A stretch of DNA of 64,000 bases from Desulfatibacillum sp. (GTDB lineage Bacteria > Desulfobacterota > Desulfobacteria > Desulfobacterales > SpSt-501): assembly GCA_020725555.1 (NCBI GenBank), contig DYEU01000018.1, positions 143,113 to 207,112 of the forward strand, written 5' to 3'. The position numbers were made by a program, and so were the translations under genes. The notes below the pieces were generated by a model. The model saw nothing but the letters and a program-made list of their open reading frames with translations. It was not told where the DNA came from and made no database searches. The first letter of the stretch is position 1. Each line of letters opens with the position of its first letter. Positions 35,779 to 46,384 of the stretch are shown here, in pieces.

Positions 35779-38493
35779 TCAGCGCCGCCTAAGCGGCGAC
35801 CGCCGGCGCAGGAACTTCTCCGCGCCCACGACCAGGCTCACCATGAGGCTTCCCCCGAGGACGAGAAGCCAGTCGAAAGGCTCCATGGGCCGGCTGCCGA
35901 AGAGCCGGTTGAAGCCCGGGACGTAGGTGAAGGCGAGCTGGAGGACGGCCATGAGCAGCACCCCGCCCCAGAACCAGGGGTTCGAAAACCAGCCGAGCTC
36001 GCGCACCGGCCGGGTGAGCGAGCGGCAGTTGAAGAGATAGGCCGTCTCGCCGAAGACGATCAGGTTCACGGCGAGCGTGCGCGCGAGCTCCACCTCGCCC
36101 CCGCGGAGCGTGACGAGCTCAAACAGCCCGAAGGTCCCGGCCATCAGCAGAAGGCTCACGATCGCGATGCGCGTGAGAAGCACCGGCCCGAGGATCGGCT
36201 CGTTCGCCTCCCGCGGAGGCCGCTGCATGATCCCGGGCTCCTTGGGCTCGAAGGCGAGCGTCAGCCCCAAAAGCACCGCCGTCGTCATGTTGATCCAGAG
36301 GATCTGCAGCGGGAGCACCGGCAGATCGAGGCCGAGGAAGACGGCCAGCATGAGCGCCAGCGACTCCCCGCCGTTCGTGGGGAGCGTCCAGGTGATGAAC
36401 TTGGTGAGGTTGTCGAAGACGCCGCGGCCCTCCTCGACCGCGGCCTCGATCGTCGCGAAGTTGTCGTCGGTGAGGATCATGTCGGCCGCCTCCTTGGAGA
36501 CCTCCGTGCCGTTGATCCCCATGGCGATCCCGATGTCGGCTTTCTTGAGCGCCGGGGCGTCGTTCACGCCGTCGCCGGTCATGGCGACCACGTGGCGCCG
36601 GCGCTGGAGCGCCTCGACGAGCCGGAGCTTCTGCTCGGGGGAGACGCGCGCAAAGACCGCGCTCTGCTCGGCCGCCTCCTCGAGCTCCGGGCCGGAGAGC
36701 CGGGCCAGCTCCCTTCCCGTCAGCACCTCCCGGTCCTGCAGCGGGCAGGTCGCGCCGCACAGGCCGAGCTGCCGGGCGATCGCCGCCGCGGTGCCGGCGT
36801 GATCCCCGGTGATCATCTTGACCCGGATCCCCGCCTCCAGGCACTGCCGCACGGCGCGTTCGGCCTCCGGCCGCGGCGGGTCGATCATGCCGAAAAGCCC
36901 CAGGAAGACGAGCCCCTCCCGGAGATCCTCGGGCCGGAGGCGCTCGGCATCCGGCGGCATCTCGCGGCGGGCGCAGGCGAGCACCCGCAGGCCGGAGGCC
37001 GCCAGGCGCTCGGCCGCCGCGTGCAGCCCGGCCGGGTCGGCGACCTCGGGGGACCCGTCTTGGCCGAGGCGGGTGCCGCAGTCGAGGCAGAGGCTTTCGA
37101 CCGAACCCTTCACGTAGACGACGCGCGGCCGGCCGGGGCCGGCGTCGTGCAGCGTGGCCATGTACTGGCGGGCGGACTCGAAGGGGATGGCGTCGATGCG
37201 CGGCAGCTCCCGGGCGAGCGTTTCGGGATCGAGCCCCGCCTTGCGCGCCGCGACGAGGAGCGCGGCCTCCGTGGGGTCGCCCTCGATCTGGAAGCCCTCG
37301 GGCGTTTCCCGCACATGGGCGTCGTTGCAGAGGACACCCGCCGTGAGGAGCTCCGCGAGGGCCCGGTTCGCCTCCGGCGCCGGCGCGCCGTCGGCCGCCC
37401 GGATCGCGCCCTGCGGCGCCCAGCCGACCCCCGTCACCTCGTAGGCCGAGCCCGCGGCGTGGAGGGCGGTGACGGTCATCTGGTTCTGGGTGAGGGTCCC
37501 GGTCTTGTCGGAGCAGATGACGGTCGTGCTGCCCAGGGTTTCGACGGCGGGCAGCTTGCGGATGATCGCGTTGCGCCGCGCCATGCGGCCGACCCCGATC
37601 GCGAGCGTGATCGTGAGCGCGGCGGGCAGCCCCTCGGGGATCGCGCTCACGGCGAGTGCCACGGCGGCCATGAACATGTCCACCCAGTAATGGCCGTGGA
37701 GGGTGCCCGCGGCGAAGGTGGCCGCGGAGAGCCCGAGGATCACGAAGAGCAGCTGGCGGCTGAAGTGCTCGATCTTGCGGGTGAGCGGGGTGGCCATGAC
37801 TTCGGCGGTGGCGATCAGGCGGTTGATCCGGCCGATCTCGGAGCGGTCTCCCGTGGCGACCACCAGGCCCTTCGCCCTGCCGTGAATGACGAGCGTCGAG
37901 GAATAGGCCATGGAGCGGCGGTCGCCGAGCAGGGCATCCCCGGCTGTGGGCTCGTCGTCTTTGGTGACGGGAAGGCTCTCCCCGGTCAGGGCGCTCTCGT
38001 CGACCCGGAACTCCCGGCACTCGAAGAGCCGCACGTCGGCCGGCACCTTGTCGCCCGACTGCAGCAGAACCACGTCCCCGGGGACGAGCTCCTCGGCCGG
38101 GATGCGCCGCTTTTCCCCGGAGCGCACAACGAGCGCCGTCGCCGTCATGGCGCGCTGCAGCGCCTCGATCGCCCGCAGGGCCTTCGCTTCCTGGGCGAAC
38201 CCGATCGCCGCGTTCACCACGACGACGGCGAGGATGACGCCGGCGTCGACCCCCTCGCCCAAGGCCGCCGTGACCGCGGCGGCCGCAACCAGGATGAGAA
38301 CGAGCGGCTGGTAGAACTGCAGCAGGAAGCGCATCAGCGGCCCGTGGGTCTGGATGGGGCTCAGGCGGTTTGCGCCGCAACGCGCCCGGCGCGCCGCAGC
38401 CTCCTCCGAAGTGAGCCCCCGCTCCCGGTCGCTTTCGAGTTCGGCGGCCGCCTCTTCGATGGGCATGCCGTGCCAGGGTGTTTCCGCGTTCAT
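35779..38493 (-). CDS. P-type (P2, Ca2+/cation-transporting) ATPase
   Basis: [19 protein letters not shown]..., [61 protein letters not shown]. Confidence 0.95.
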   Translation of the reverse strand: MNAETPWHGMPIEEAAAELESDRERGLTSEEAAARRARCGANRLSPIQTHGPLMRFLLQFYQPLVLILVAAAAVTAALGEGVDAGVILAVVVVNAAIGFAQEAKALRAIEALQRAMTATALVVRSGEKRRIPAEELVPGDVVLLQSGDKVPADVRLFECREFRVDESALTGESLPVTKDDEPTAGDALLGDRRSMAYSSTLVIHGRAKGLVVATGDRSEIGRINRLIATAEVMATPLTRKIEHFSRQLLFVILGLSAATFAAGTLHGHYWVDMFMAAVALAVSAIPEGLPAALTITLAIGVGRMARRNAIIRKLPAVETLGSTTVICSDKTGTLTQNQMTVTALHAAGSAYEVTGVGWAPQGAIRAADGAPAPEANRALAELLTAGVLCNDAHVRETPEGFQIEGDPTEAALLVAARKAGLDPETLARELPRIDAIPFESARQYMATLHDAGPGRPRVVYVKGSVESLCLDCGTRLGQDGSPEVADPAGLHAAAERLAASGLRVLACARREMPPDAERLRPEDLREGLVFLGLFGMIDPPRPEAERAVRQCLEAGIRVKMITGDHAGTAAAIARQLGLCGATCPLQDREVLTGRELARLSGPELEEAAEQSAVFARVSPEQKLRLVEALQRRRHVVAMTGDGVNDAPALKKADIGIAMGINGTEVSKEAADMILTDDNFATIEAAVEEGRGVFDNLTKFITWTLPTNGGESLALMLAVFLGLDLPVLPLQILWINMTTAVLLGLTLAFEPKEPGIMQRPPREANEPILGPVLLTRIAIVSLLLMAGTFGLFELVTLRGGEVELARTLAVNLIVFGETAYLFNCRSLTRPVRELGWFSNPWFWGGVLLMAVLQLAFTYVPGFNRLFGSRPMEPFDWLLVLGGSLMVSLVVGAEKFLRRRSPLRRR

Positions 38494-38613
38494 CGGCCAC
38501 CTCGCCGCCGCGCCCCCGGGACTCGCCCCCGGAGGCGGGATGATTATCCTTTCCTCGTACCAGATCCGGCGTGCCGGGCAAAGACCGAACCGGGTCAACG
38601 GAAGGAGGACCCC

Positions 38614-39156
38614 ATGCGCCTTGCGGGAAAGGAGATCGCGTTTCTCGTCGCCGAGGGGGTCGAGGACCTCGAGTACTACGTGCCGCTTATGCGGCTGCAG
38701 GAAGAAGGCGCCCAGACGGTCACCGCCGCCCTGCAGCCCGAGCCCGTGCGCGGCAAAAACGGGCTGGTCGTGAGGCCCGAGATGGCGATCGCCGCCCTCG
38801 ACCCCGGCCGCCTCGACGGCCTCGTCGTCCCCGGGGGCTGGGCGCCGGACCGGCTGCGCCGCCACCCGGAGGTGACGCGCCTGGTGCGCGAGCTGGACGC
38901 CCGCGGCCGGACGATCGCCTTCATCTGCCACGGCGGCCAAGTCGCCATCTCGGCGGGGATCCTGCGCGGCCGGAGAGCCGGCGGCACGCTCGCCATCCGC
39001 GACGACCTCGTGAACGCCGGGGCGATCTGGGTCGATCGGCCCGCCTTCCGCGACGGCAACCGCGTCTGGGGGCGGGTCGTGGCCGACATCCCCGATTTCT
39101 GCCGCGAGCTCGTCGCCGCCCTGGCGGGGGAGGAGGCGGCCGGCCCGGCCGGGTAA
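38614..39156 (+). CDS. DJ-1/PfpI family protein
   Basis: MRLAGKEIAFLVAEGVEDLEYYVPLMRLQEEG..., DGLVVPGGWAPDRLR, IAFICHGGQVAISAGILRGRR. Confidence 0.93.
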   Translation: MRLAGKEIAFLVAEGVEDLEYYVPLMRLQEEGAQTVTAALQPEPVRGKNGLVVRPEMAIAALDPGRLDGLVVPGGWAPDRLRRHPEVTRLVRELDARGRTIAFICHGGQVAISAGILRGRRAGGTLAIRDDLVNAGAIWVDRPAFRDGNRVWGRVVADIPDFCRELVAALAGEEAAGPAG

Positions 39157-39248
39157 AGTTTTTCCCGGGGAAGGCCGAAAAGGCTTCTGCCGCGTCTTGC
39201 ATCCGCGGCGTATTCCATCCCTTCGGGAAAGGCGTTCCGGGAGAACTC

Positions 39249-39518
39249 ATGAGCGCGGCGACAACCTGCGAACACTGCAAGTTCTGGGTGGAGACGGGCG
39301 GCACCGACGAGGGGCTGGTCGGGGAATGCCGTCACCATGCCCCGCACCCGGCGTGGGGCGAAGGCGGGGGGGCCTTGCGGCTTGCGGTCTGGCCGGTCAC
39401 GCGCGACCGGGACTGGTGCGGCCGATTCGAGGAACGGGGGCTCGCCAACCACGAGATCCTGGAGCGCGTCGCCCTGATCGAGAAGATGGAGGCCGAGCGC
39501 AAGGCGCGCGGCCGCTAA
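39249..39518 (+). CDS. Small cysteine/histidine-rich protein
   Basis: MSAATTCEHCKFWVETGGTDEGLVGECRHHAPHPAWGEGGGALRLAVWPVTRDRDWCGRFEER...; conserved-looking CxxC/CRxxAP/WCGRF pattern. Confidence 0.7.
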   Translation: MSAATTCEHCKFWVETGGTDEGLVGECRHHAPHPAWGEGGGALRLAVWPVTRDRDWCGRFEERGLANHEILERVALIEKMEAERKARGR

Positions 39519-41266
39519 CGCCCTTGCGGGGGGGGTCCCGCAGGCGCCCCGGGAAGCCGGAGCACCTCCTCGATCTCGACCGGCAGGGGGTGATCCGTCA
39601 GGCGGGCGAGGTGCCGCGCGGCCGCGCCGGAAAAGCGCGCCCGCGCGCGCCGCAGCAGCCTCTGGGGGTTTCCCGCCGGCCGCAGCGCGATCTGCAGCAC
39701 GGTGAAGCTGAGCAGGCCGACGAGGAGTGTCGCCCAGAAGCCGTGGGTGAAATAGTCCCCCGGCAAAATGCGGCCCCGGAAAAACGAGACCACCGCCTCG
39801 ACCCCGATCCAGCCGAGCATCCCCACGACCGGCGCGTTGAAGAGCGCCTGCACCGGCCAGGCGGCAAACCGCCGCGCGGTCGCCCCGAGGGTCTCCTCGA
39901 CCCACCCCGGAAAGCGTGAGAGCAGCGGGGCGGCCACGCGCTCCGCGAGTTCCTCCGCCACCCGGGGGTCCCGCACGGCGGGGTCGAAGCCCCCGGCGAC
40001 GAGGCGCTCGGCCGCCTCCGGCCAGGCCGCGAGCAGATGGAGGCGCCAGGCGCGCACCGCCTCCCCCACGGCGGCCGGGGTGTCGCCGAAGGGGAAACGC
40101 GCGGCGCGGCGCCTTCTGGCGGCGGACCTCCAGGGCGCAAGGCGGCCGAAGATCCCGTCCCCCGGGCCGGAGAGCCGGTACCAGAGGAGCAGGAGCCACC
40201 CAAGCGGCCCCGACCAGGCGGCGGCGACCTGGCGCTGCAGGAGGGCGGCCGCCTCGCCGGCGGCGAACCCCTCCCCGCGCTCGAGCACCGCGAGCGCCTG
40301 CTCCAGGGCCCCGGCCTGGGCCCGCGCGAGAAGGGCGCGCGCAGCCTCCAGCGCCGGCCGGCGGACCGTAAGGGCCGCCTCCACCTCCGCGTACAGGAGC
40401 TCCCTCAAGCGCAGGGCGTTTTCCAACCGCCGCTCGGCGCGGCCGGCCGCGGCGGCCGCAGCGAGGCGCTCGCGCAGCTCCGCGAACCGGTCGCCGCCGT
40501 GGCGCGGCTCGGCCCCCGGGTCCCACGCCGGCTCGCGCAGGTGCCGCCGGGCGCTGACGGCGAGCGGCGGCTCCAAGGCGACCCCCCAGGCGGCGGCGAG
40601 GTGGCCGCGGAAGTCGTCGAGGACCGCCCCGCGGCTGTCGGCCTCGTCCAGCCGGTCGCATTTGTTCACCACGATCAGGACCGAGCGGCCGTCGAAGCGC
40701 CGAACCAGCGGCTCCAGGCGATCGACGGCGTCGCGGCGCTTGGGGTTTTCGGCGTCGAAGACGCACAGGAGGAGGTCGGCCTCCTCGACGGCGCGGTCGA
40801 CGGCCGCCCGATGGCGCTCGGCGCCGATCGAATCCGTATCCGGCGTGTCGACGAGGACCATCCCGGCGGGCACCCCCGCGGCCGGAACCGCCGCCGCCTC
40901 CCCGCCCAGCAGGGCGGCGACGGCCTCCGCCTCGCCGGCGGAGGAGGCGAACACCGCCACCCGCTCCGTGGTCGGCCGCCTGCGGCCCGCGGCGGCGATC
41001 TCCTCCCCGCCCGCGAGCGCGTTCACGAGGGTCGATTTGCCCGCCCCCGAGGGGCCGACCAGCACCGCGACGAGCGGGCGCTCCCGGCGCGCGGCGATCG
41101 CGCGCACGGCCCGCAGGGTACCCGCGCAGAGCGCGCGGAGCGCGGCCGCGGGCCGCCAGAGGCTGAGCTTCCCCAAGCGCGCCTCGAGTGCGGCCAGGTC
41201 GGCCGCGATCGCCTCCAGGCGGGCCGCGTCCTCCGGGACGGCCGCCCCGAGCGCCTCACCCCGCAT
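39515..41266 (-). CDS. Dynamin-like GTPase with C-terminal membrane segments
   Basis: VLVGPSGAGKSTLVNALAGGE (G1), LVDTPDTDS (G3), VVNKCDRLDEADS (G4), hydrophobic C-terminal segments. Confidence 0.85.
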   Translation of the reverse strand: MRGEALGAAVPEDAARLEAIAADLAALEARLGKLSLWRPAAALRALCAGTLRAVRAIAARRERPLVAVLVGPSGAGKSTLVNALAGGEEIAAAGRRRPTTERVAVFASSAGEAEAVAALLGGEAAAVPAAGVPAGMVLVDTPDTDSIGAERHRAAVDRAVEEADLLLCVFDAENPKRRDAVDRLEPLVRRFDGRSVLIVVNKCDRLDEADSRGAVLDDFRGHLAAAWGVALEPPLAVSARRHLREPAWDPGAEPRHGGDRFAELRERLAAAAAAGRAERRLENALRLRELLYAEVEAALTVRRPALEAARALLARAQAGALEQALAVLERGEGFAAGEAAALLQRQVAAAWSGPLGWLLLLWYRLSGPGDGIFGRLAPWRSAARRRRAARFPFGDTPAAVGEAVRAWRLHLLAAWPEAAERLVAGGFDPAVRDPRVAEELAERVAAPLLSRFPGWVEETLGATARRFAAWPVQALFNAPVVGMLGWIGVEAVVSFFRGRILPGDYFTHGFWATLLVGLLSFTVLQIALRPAGNPQRLLRRARARFSGAAARHLARLTDHPLPVEIEEVLRLPGAPAGPPPQGR

Positions 41267-43157
41267 CGCGCCCGCCCCCCGTCCCGGCGCCCGCGGAGAG
41301 CGCGGCCTCGATCTCGGCCGCCCGGCTTCGGCCCTCCGCGAGGATCTCCTCGAGCCGCCGCAGCAGAGGCCCGGTCAGGTGCTCTTCGAGCAGGGCCTGG
41401 AGGCGGGCGGAGGACTCCTCCAGCCACGCGGCGGCGATCGGCCCGAGCATTGCCTCGAGCTGGCGGCGGTCCGCCTCCCTCAAGCCGTGGGTCACGGGGA
41501 TGGCGACCAGGGCATAGAGGTCTTTCGCCCCGAAGAGCCCGGCGAGTTTCACCTTGAGCGTGGTCCCGCCCACGGCGTCGCCGGTTGCGAGCACGTAGGT
41601 CACGGCCGCGGCGGCCGGCAGGACGTTCAGCGAGGCCCAGAAGGTCTGCAGCGTCTTCTCCCGCAGCCCCATGCGGCGGCGGAAGCGGCGGGCGAGCCGC
41701 CCGAGCTTCGCCTCCGTCGCCGGCCCCACGGCGCCGATCTCTTCGCGCCGCGCGAGCACCGCGGCGAGCATCTCCCGGAAGGGCCGGCGCGAGAACTCCT
41801 CGAGGGCCGGCCGCATCGCCTCCGGCACGGCGACGGCTCCCCCCGGCGCCGGTCCCGCCTCCGCCCCGGCCGCAAGAGCCGGCTGGAGGAGTTCCTGGTG
41901 GAGGCCGGTCACGGCCGCGACCAGGTCCTCCTCGAGCCGCCGGGCGTAGGTCCGTTCCGCATCCGCCGGCGGCGCTTGGCCCCCGCCGCGGCGCAGGAGC
42001 CCGATCGCGGCGCGGAAGGGAAACTCGATCACGGCGCCCGCACGCCGCATGAACCTCACCGCCGGCGGATCGCCGGCGGCCCAGACCGCGGCGAAACGCC
42101 GCACGACGGCCTCCATCGGAACGTGGGCGAGCGCCCGCCGGATCGCCCGTCCCTGGGCCTGGAGCAGGGCCCCGCGGTAGCCCTCCAGCCGCGCCAGCCC
42201 GGCCCGGGCCCGGAGGAGGAAACCGGCCGCCTGTTCGTGCACGTCGGCCAGGGTCGCGGCATGGATCTCGCGGCGCAGGCGGCCGGGATCGATCGCGGCG
42301 AGCGTCTCCGCGAGACCCGGCGCGCCGGGCTCGAGGGGCGACACCCGGGGCGCGCCCCGCCCCGCGGCGACGCGGTTGTCCTCATCGAGGCGAAAGCGGC
42401 CGACGACCCAGGAAGCGGCGTCCTCCCCGTAGAGGTTGCGGGCCACGGTGCGGGAGTGCTCGGCGACCTCCGCCGCCGGGTAGCCCGCGTAGCAGCGGTA
42501 GACGAGCAGGCAGCGGCGGCGGCCGATCCCGGTCAGGAGGCCCGCGATGAAGTCGGTGTTGTCGCGGTTGGCGTAGGTGGCGTTGGTGAAGAGGTAGATG
42601 AGCAGATCGGCGGCCTCGAGGGCCGCCTGCGCGGCCGGCCGGTTCACGTAGGCGCCCCGGCCGCCGGTGTCGAAGTCGGGGGTGTCGAGCAGGATGACCG
42701 GCGGCGCGCCGGGCCCGGAGACCACAAAGCGCGGCTCGCCCGGCTCGAGGAGCTCTTCCGGCCGGGAAAGCGCCCGCGGGGTCGCACCGAAGGGCCGGCC
42801 CAGGGCGTCGAGAAACCCGGGGGTCCCGGCGAAGGCCGAAGGCACGGCGAAGAGCACGCGGCGGTTCATGCCGGCCCGGCCGCCGACGGGCGAGAAGCGG
42901 CCGCCGGCGAGGGCGTTGAAGAGGGTCGATTTGCCGGCCGAACCCCCGCCGCAGACGGCGGCGACGAGGGGGAAGCGGGGGTCGAAGCGGTGGAGCAGCC
43001 GCCGGTCGATCGCCCGGCTCCAGGGCGCAAGCAGGGCGGCGAGCTCCGGGTCGAGAAGACCGGCAAGACGCGGCAGCCCCTCCCGCAGCCGGAGGAGGCG
43101 GCGGTGGAAGGCTTCCCCGTCCCAGGGGTCGGCGGGGGGCGAAGCGGGCAGGGTCAC
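41256..43157 (-). CDS. Dynamin-like GTPase, second member of tandem pair (GTG start)
   Basis: VAAVCGGGSAGKSTLFNALAGGRFSPVG (G1), VILLDTPDFDTG (G3), no clear NKxD; TM segment TFWASLNVLPAAAAVTYVLAT. Confidence 0.8.
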   Translation of the reverse strand: MTLPASPPADPWDGEAFHRRLLRLREGLPRLAGLLDPELAALLAPWSRAIDRRLLHRFDPRFPLVAAVCGGGSAGKSTLFNALAGGRFSPVGGRAGMNRRVLFAVPSAFAGTPGFLDALGRPFGATPRALSRPEELLEPGEPRFVVSGPGAPPVILLDTPDFDTGGRGAYVNRPAAQAALEAADLLIYLFTNATYANRDNTDFIAGLLTGIGRRRCLLVYRCYAGYPAAEVAEHSRTVARNLYGEDAASWVVGRFRLDEDNRVAAGRGAPRVSPLEPGAPGLAETLAAIDPGRLRREIHAATLADVHEQAAGFLLRARAGLARLEGYRGALLQAQGRAIRRALAHVPMEAVVRRFAAVWAAGDPPAVRFMRRAGAVIEFPFRAAIGLLRRGGGQAPPADAERTYARRLEEDLVAAVTGLHQELLQPALAAGAEAGPAPGGAVAVPEAMRPALEEFSRRPFREMLAAVLARREEIGAVGPATEAKLGRLARRFRRRMGLREKTLQTFWASLNVLPAAAAVTYVLATGDAVGGTTLKVKLAGLFGAKDLYALVAIPVTHGLREADRRQLEAMLGPIAAAWLEESSARLQALLEEHLTGPLLRRLEEILAEGRSRAAEIEAALSAGAGTGGGRDAG

Positions 43158-43370
43158 GGTGCACCTCGTGGTGCGATCCTACTCCAGACCGGCCGGCGAT
43201 TCCACCCCGGGCCGCGGGTCGACCGCCGCCCGCGCCGTTTGCGGGATCCGCGGCAACCGTGGTAAGAGGGGTGCTCCGTCGGCAGGGCGATGTTCTCGTC
43301 GCCGCGCTCGTCGGCCGGCGGCGGGTTCCGGCCCGCGAAGACGGCCGGGGCCGCGGGAAAGGCCCGGGAG

Positions 43371-44747
43371 ATGGAACCCTTCGACTTCCGACCGCTCGTG
43401 AAACCGCGCCGCATCGCCGTCGCCGGGGTCTCCCTCACCAACGACCGCCACCCGGCGAACGTGATCTACAACAAGATCCGGCTGCGCTACCCCGTCCCGG
43501 TGCATGCCGTGAACCCCCGCGGGGGCCGTTTCCTGCGCGACCCCCTCTACGCAAGCATCGCCGAGATCCCCGAGACCCCGGACCTCGTGGTGATCGCCGT
43601 CCGCGCCGAGGCCGTGGCCGCGGTCCTGGCGCAGTGCATCGAGCGCGGCGTGGGCGCGGCGGTCATCGTCTCCGGCGGCTTCGCCGAAAGCGGCCGACCC
43701 GACCTCCAGGAGCGCATCGCGGCCATGGCGCGGGAGGCGCACTTCCCCTTCATCGGGCCGAACTGCCTTGGCGTCTACGCCCCGGGCCGCTTCGACACCT
43801 TCTTTCTCCCCGGCGAGCGCCTGGTCCGCCCCGACCCCGGCGGGGTCGGCTTCGTCAGCCAGAGCGGGGGCGTGCTCGTCGACCAGATGGTCAAGTTCAG
43901 CGCCCAGGGGCTCGGCCTTTCGCTCGCCGTGAGCATCGGCAACAAGGCCGTCGTGCGCGAGATCGATCTGCTGCGCCACTTCGCCGCCGACCCCGCAACG
44001 CGCGTAATCGCCTTCTACGTGGAGGGCTTCGGCCGCAACGAGGGCCGGGCCTTCCTCGAGGCGGCCCAGGCGGCGGGCAAGCCCGTGGTCGTGCTCAAGG
44101 CCGGGAAGACCGACGCCGGCCGGCGGGCGGTCGGAAGCCACACGGCCTCGCTCGCCGGCGACTACCGCGTCTTCTCCGATGCGCTCGCCCAGTTCGGCAT
44201 CGTCGAGGCGCACGACGAGTTCGAGCTCACCTGCTTCTGCGAGTCCCTGAGCCACTACCCGCGGGCCATCGAGGGGCGCGTCGGGGTGGTCACGGTGAGC
44301 GGGGGCCACGGCGCGCTCGCCACCGACATCCTGAGCGGCCTCGGGCTCGAGGTGCCCGCTCTCTCCGCGGCGCTCCAGGCCGAGATCCGCGAGGGCCTCT
44401 CCGCGAACGTCCGCCCCATCGCCGCCCTCGGCAACCCCGTCGATCTCACGGGCAGCTCGACCGACGAGGATTTCCTCGCCGCCGTGGCCGCCCTGGGCGC
44501 CTCCCCGGAGGTGGATTGCATCCTGCTTCTGCTTCTGCCCTACTCGCCGGGGATCAGCGCCGATCTCGGCGCCCGGTTGAGCGAGGTCCATCGCCGCAGC
44601 GGAAAGCCCCTGGTCGCCTACGTGCCGCACGTCGAAAAATACCGCATCCTCATCGAGGGCTTCGAGCTCAACGACGTTCCGGTCGCCCCCTCGGTGGACG
44701 GCGCGGCCTTCATGGTGGAAGCGATGCGGAGGTGCAGGCCGTGTTGA
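43371..44747 (+). CDS. Acyl-CoA synthetase (NDP-forming), alpha-type subunit (CoA-binding/succinyl-CoA ligase-like)
   Basis: MEPFDFRPLVKPRRIAVAGVSLTNDRHPANVIYNKI..., GPNCLGVY, GFVSQSGGV, GSHTASLAG. Confidence 0.9.
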   Translation: MEPFDFRPLVKPRRIAVAGVSLTNDRHPANVIYNKIRLRYPVPVHAVNPRGGRFLRDPLYASIAEIPETPDLVVIAVRAEAVAAVLAQCIERGVGAAVIVSGGFAESGRPDLQERIAAMAREAHFPFIGPNCLGVYAPGRFDTFFLPGERLVRPDPGGVGFVSQSGGVLVDQMVKFSAQGLGLSLAVSIGNKAVVREIDLLRHFAADPATRVIAFYVEGFGRNEGRAFLEAAQAAGKPVVVLKAGKTDAGRRAVGSHTASLAGDYRVFSDALAQFGIVEAHDEFELTCFCESLSHYPRAIEGRVGVVTVSGGHGALATDILSGLGLEVPALSAALQAEIREGLSANVRPIAALGNPVDLTGSSTDEDFLAAVAALGASPEVDCILLLLLPYSPGISADLGARLSEVHRRSGKPLVAYVPHVEKYRILIEGFELNDVPVAPSVDGAAFMVEAMRRCRPC

Positions 44748-45424
44748 AGGAAGCGCCGCCGGGGATCTGGGAAGCCGCGCGCCCGCACGGCTGGGTGCTC
44801 GAGCCGGACGCCCTGCGGCTCCTGGAGGCGGCCGGCGTGCCCGTCGCGCGGCACGCGTTCGCCGCCGGCCTCGAGGAGGCGCTCGCCGCCGCCGCGCGCA
44901 TCGGCTACCCCGTGGTCGCCAAGGTCGTCTCGCCGGCGATCCTGCACAAGAGCGACGTGGGCGGGGTCGAGACCTCGATCCCCGACCCGGCGGGGCTGGC
45001 CGCGGCGTGGGCCCGGCTTGCGCGGCTCGAGGGGTTCCGGGGCGCGCTCGTCGCCGAGCGGCTCTCCGGCCTCGAGCTCATCGTCGGGGCGAAGATCGAC
45101 GAGCAGTTCGGCCCCGTGATCCTCCTCGGCCTGGGGGGGACGGCGGTCGAGATCTACCGCGACGTCGTGACCCGGCTCGCCCCGCTGCGCGAGCGCGATG
45201 TCGCCTCGATGGTCTGCTGCCTGCGGGGCGCACGGCTGCTCACGGGGTACCGGGGCTGCGCGGCGGTCAGCCTGCCGAAGCTCACCGCCGCGCTGCTCGC
45301 CTTCTCGGAGCTCGTGACGGCGATCGCCGAGCGCATCGAGTCGATCGACCTGAACCCGGTCTTCTGCACCCCCGAGCGCTGCGCGGTCGCCGACGCGCGG
45401 ATCGTGCTCGCCCCGGCCCCATGA
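44741..45424 (+). CDS. Acyl-CoA synthetase (NDP-forming), beta-type subunit (ATP-grasp; GTG start)
   Basis: GYPVVAKVVSPAILHKSDVGGVETSI..., ELIVGAKIDEQFGPVILLGLGGTAVEIYRDV, SIDLNPVF; overlaps alpha ORF. Confidence 0.9.
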   Translation: MLKEAPPGIWEAARPHGWVLEPDALRLLEAAGVPVARHAFAAGLEEALAAAARIGYPVVAKVVSPAILHKSDVGGVETSIPDPAGLAAAWARLARLEGFRGALVAERLSGLELIVGAKIDEQFGPVILLGLGGTAVEIYRDVVTRLAPLRERDVASMVCCLRGARLLTGYRGCAAVSLPKLTAALLAFSELVTAIAERIESIDLNPVFCTPERCAVADARIVLAPAP

Positions 45425-46380
45425 GCCCCCCCGCGGCCCTCCGCCCCGCCGGGCTTGCGCCCTACGCCGTCCTCGCCGTCGCCCCGCTCTGCTGGGCCGG
45501 CAACATCGTGCTCGCCCGGGGGGTGGCCGACCTCATCCCGCCGGTCGCTTTCGCCTTCTTCCGCTGGACGCTCGCCTCGCTGCTCCTGTTGCCGTTCGCC
45601 CTGCGCCAGGCGGCCCGCGACCGGCGCGAGATCCGCCGCGGCTGGAAACGGCTCGCCGTCCTGGCGCTTCTGGGGATCTCGGGGTTCAACACCCTCCTCT
45701 ACGCCGCGGTGCACACCACGACGGCGATCAACGGCGCGCTTCTCCAGACGAGCATGCCGGCCGTGATCGTCCTCCTCAGCCTGCTCCTGCACCGCGAACG
45801 CGTCTCCCGAGCCCAGCTCGCGGGGGTGCTTCTCTGCATCGCGGGCGCGGCCGGAATCGTGCTGCGCGGCGACCCGCGGCGGCTGGCGCAGTTCGATCTC
45901 GTGCCCGGGGACCTCCTGATGGCGGCGGCGGTCGTCCTCTACGCGCTCTATTCCGTCCTGCTGCGCCGGCGGCCGCCGCTCCACCCTCTGAGCCTGCTCG
46001 CCGCCACCTTCGCCTTCGGGGCGGCGGCCCTCTTCCCCGCCTTCCTCGCGGAGTGCGCCCTGTACGGCGCCCCCGCGCTCGACGGCCGGGTTGCCGCCAG
46101 CGTCCTCTACGTCGCCCTCTTTCCCTCGATCGTCGCCTATTTCTGCTGGAACCGCGGCATCGACCGGCTGGGCCCCAACCGTGCCGGCCTCTTCATCAAC
46201 CTCATCCCCGTCTTCGCCGCGCTGCTCTCGGTGGCGCTGCTCGGCGAGCGCGTCCAGGGCTTTCACCTCGCGGGCCTGGCGCTGATCGCCGGCGGGATGA
46301 TCCTGTTCTATCGCCGCGGCGGTCCGGAACGCCGCACCCGGCGGGAGCCCGCCGCCACCGGACCGCCCGCCCGGGAGTGA
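45421..46380 (+). CDS. EamA/DMT-family transporter
   Basis: Ten hydrophobic segments; LCWAGNIVLARGVADLIPPVAFAFFRW; second EamA repeat ALYSVLLRRR... Confidence 0.9.
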   Translation: MSPPAALRPAGLAPYAVLAVAPLCWAGNIVLARGVADLIPPVAFAFFRWTLASLLLLPFALRQAARDRREIRRGWKRLAVLALLGISGFNTLLYAAVHTTTAINGALLQTSMPAVIVLLSLLLHRERVSRAQLAGVLLCIAGAAGIVLRGDPRRLAQFDLVPGDLLMAAAVVLYALYSVLLRRRPPLHPLSLLAATFAFGAAALFPAFLAECALYGAPALDGRVAASVLYVALFPSIVAYFCWNRGIDRLGPNRAGLFINLIPVFAALLSVALLGERVQGFHLAGLALIAGGMILFYRRGGPERRTRREPAATGPPARE

Positions 46381-46384
46381 CCGC

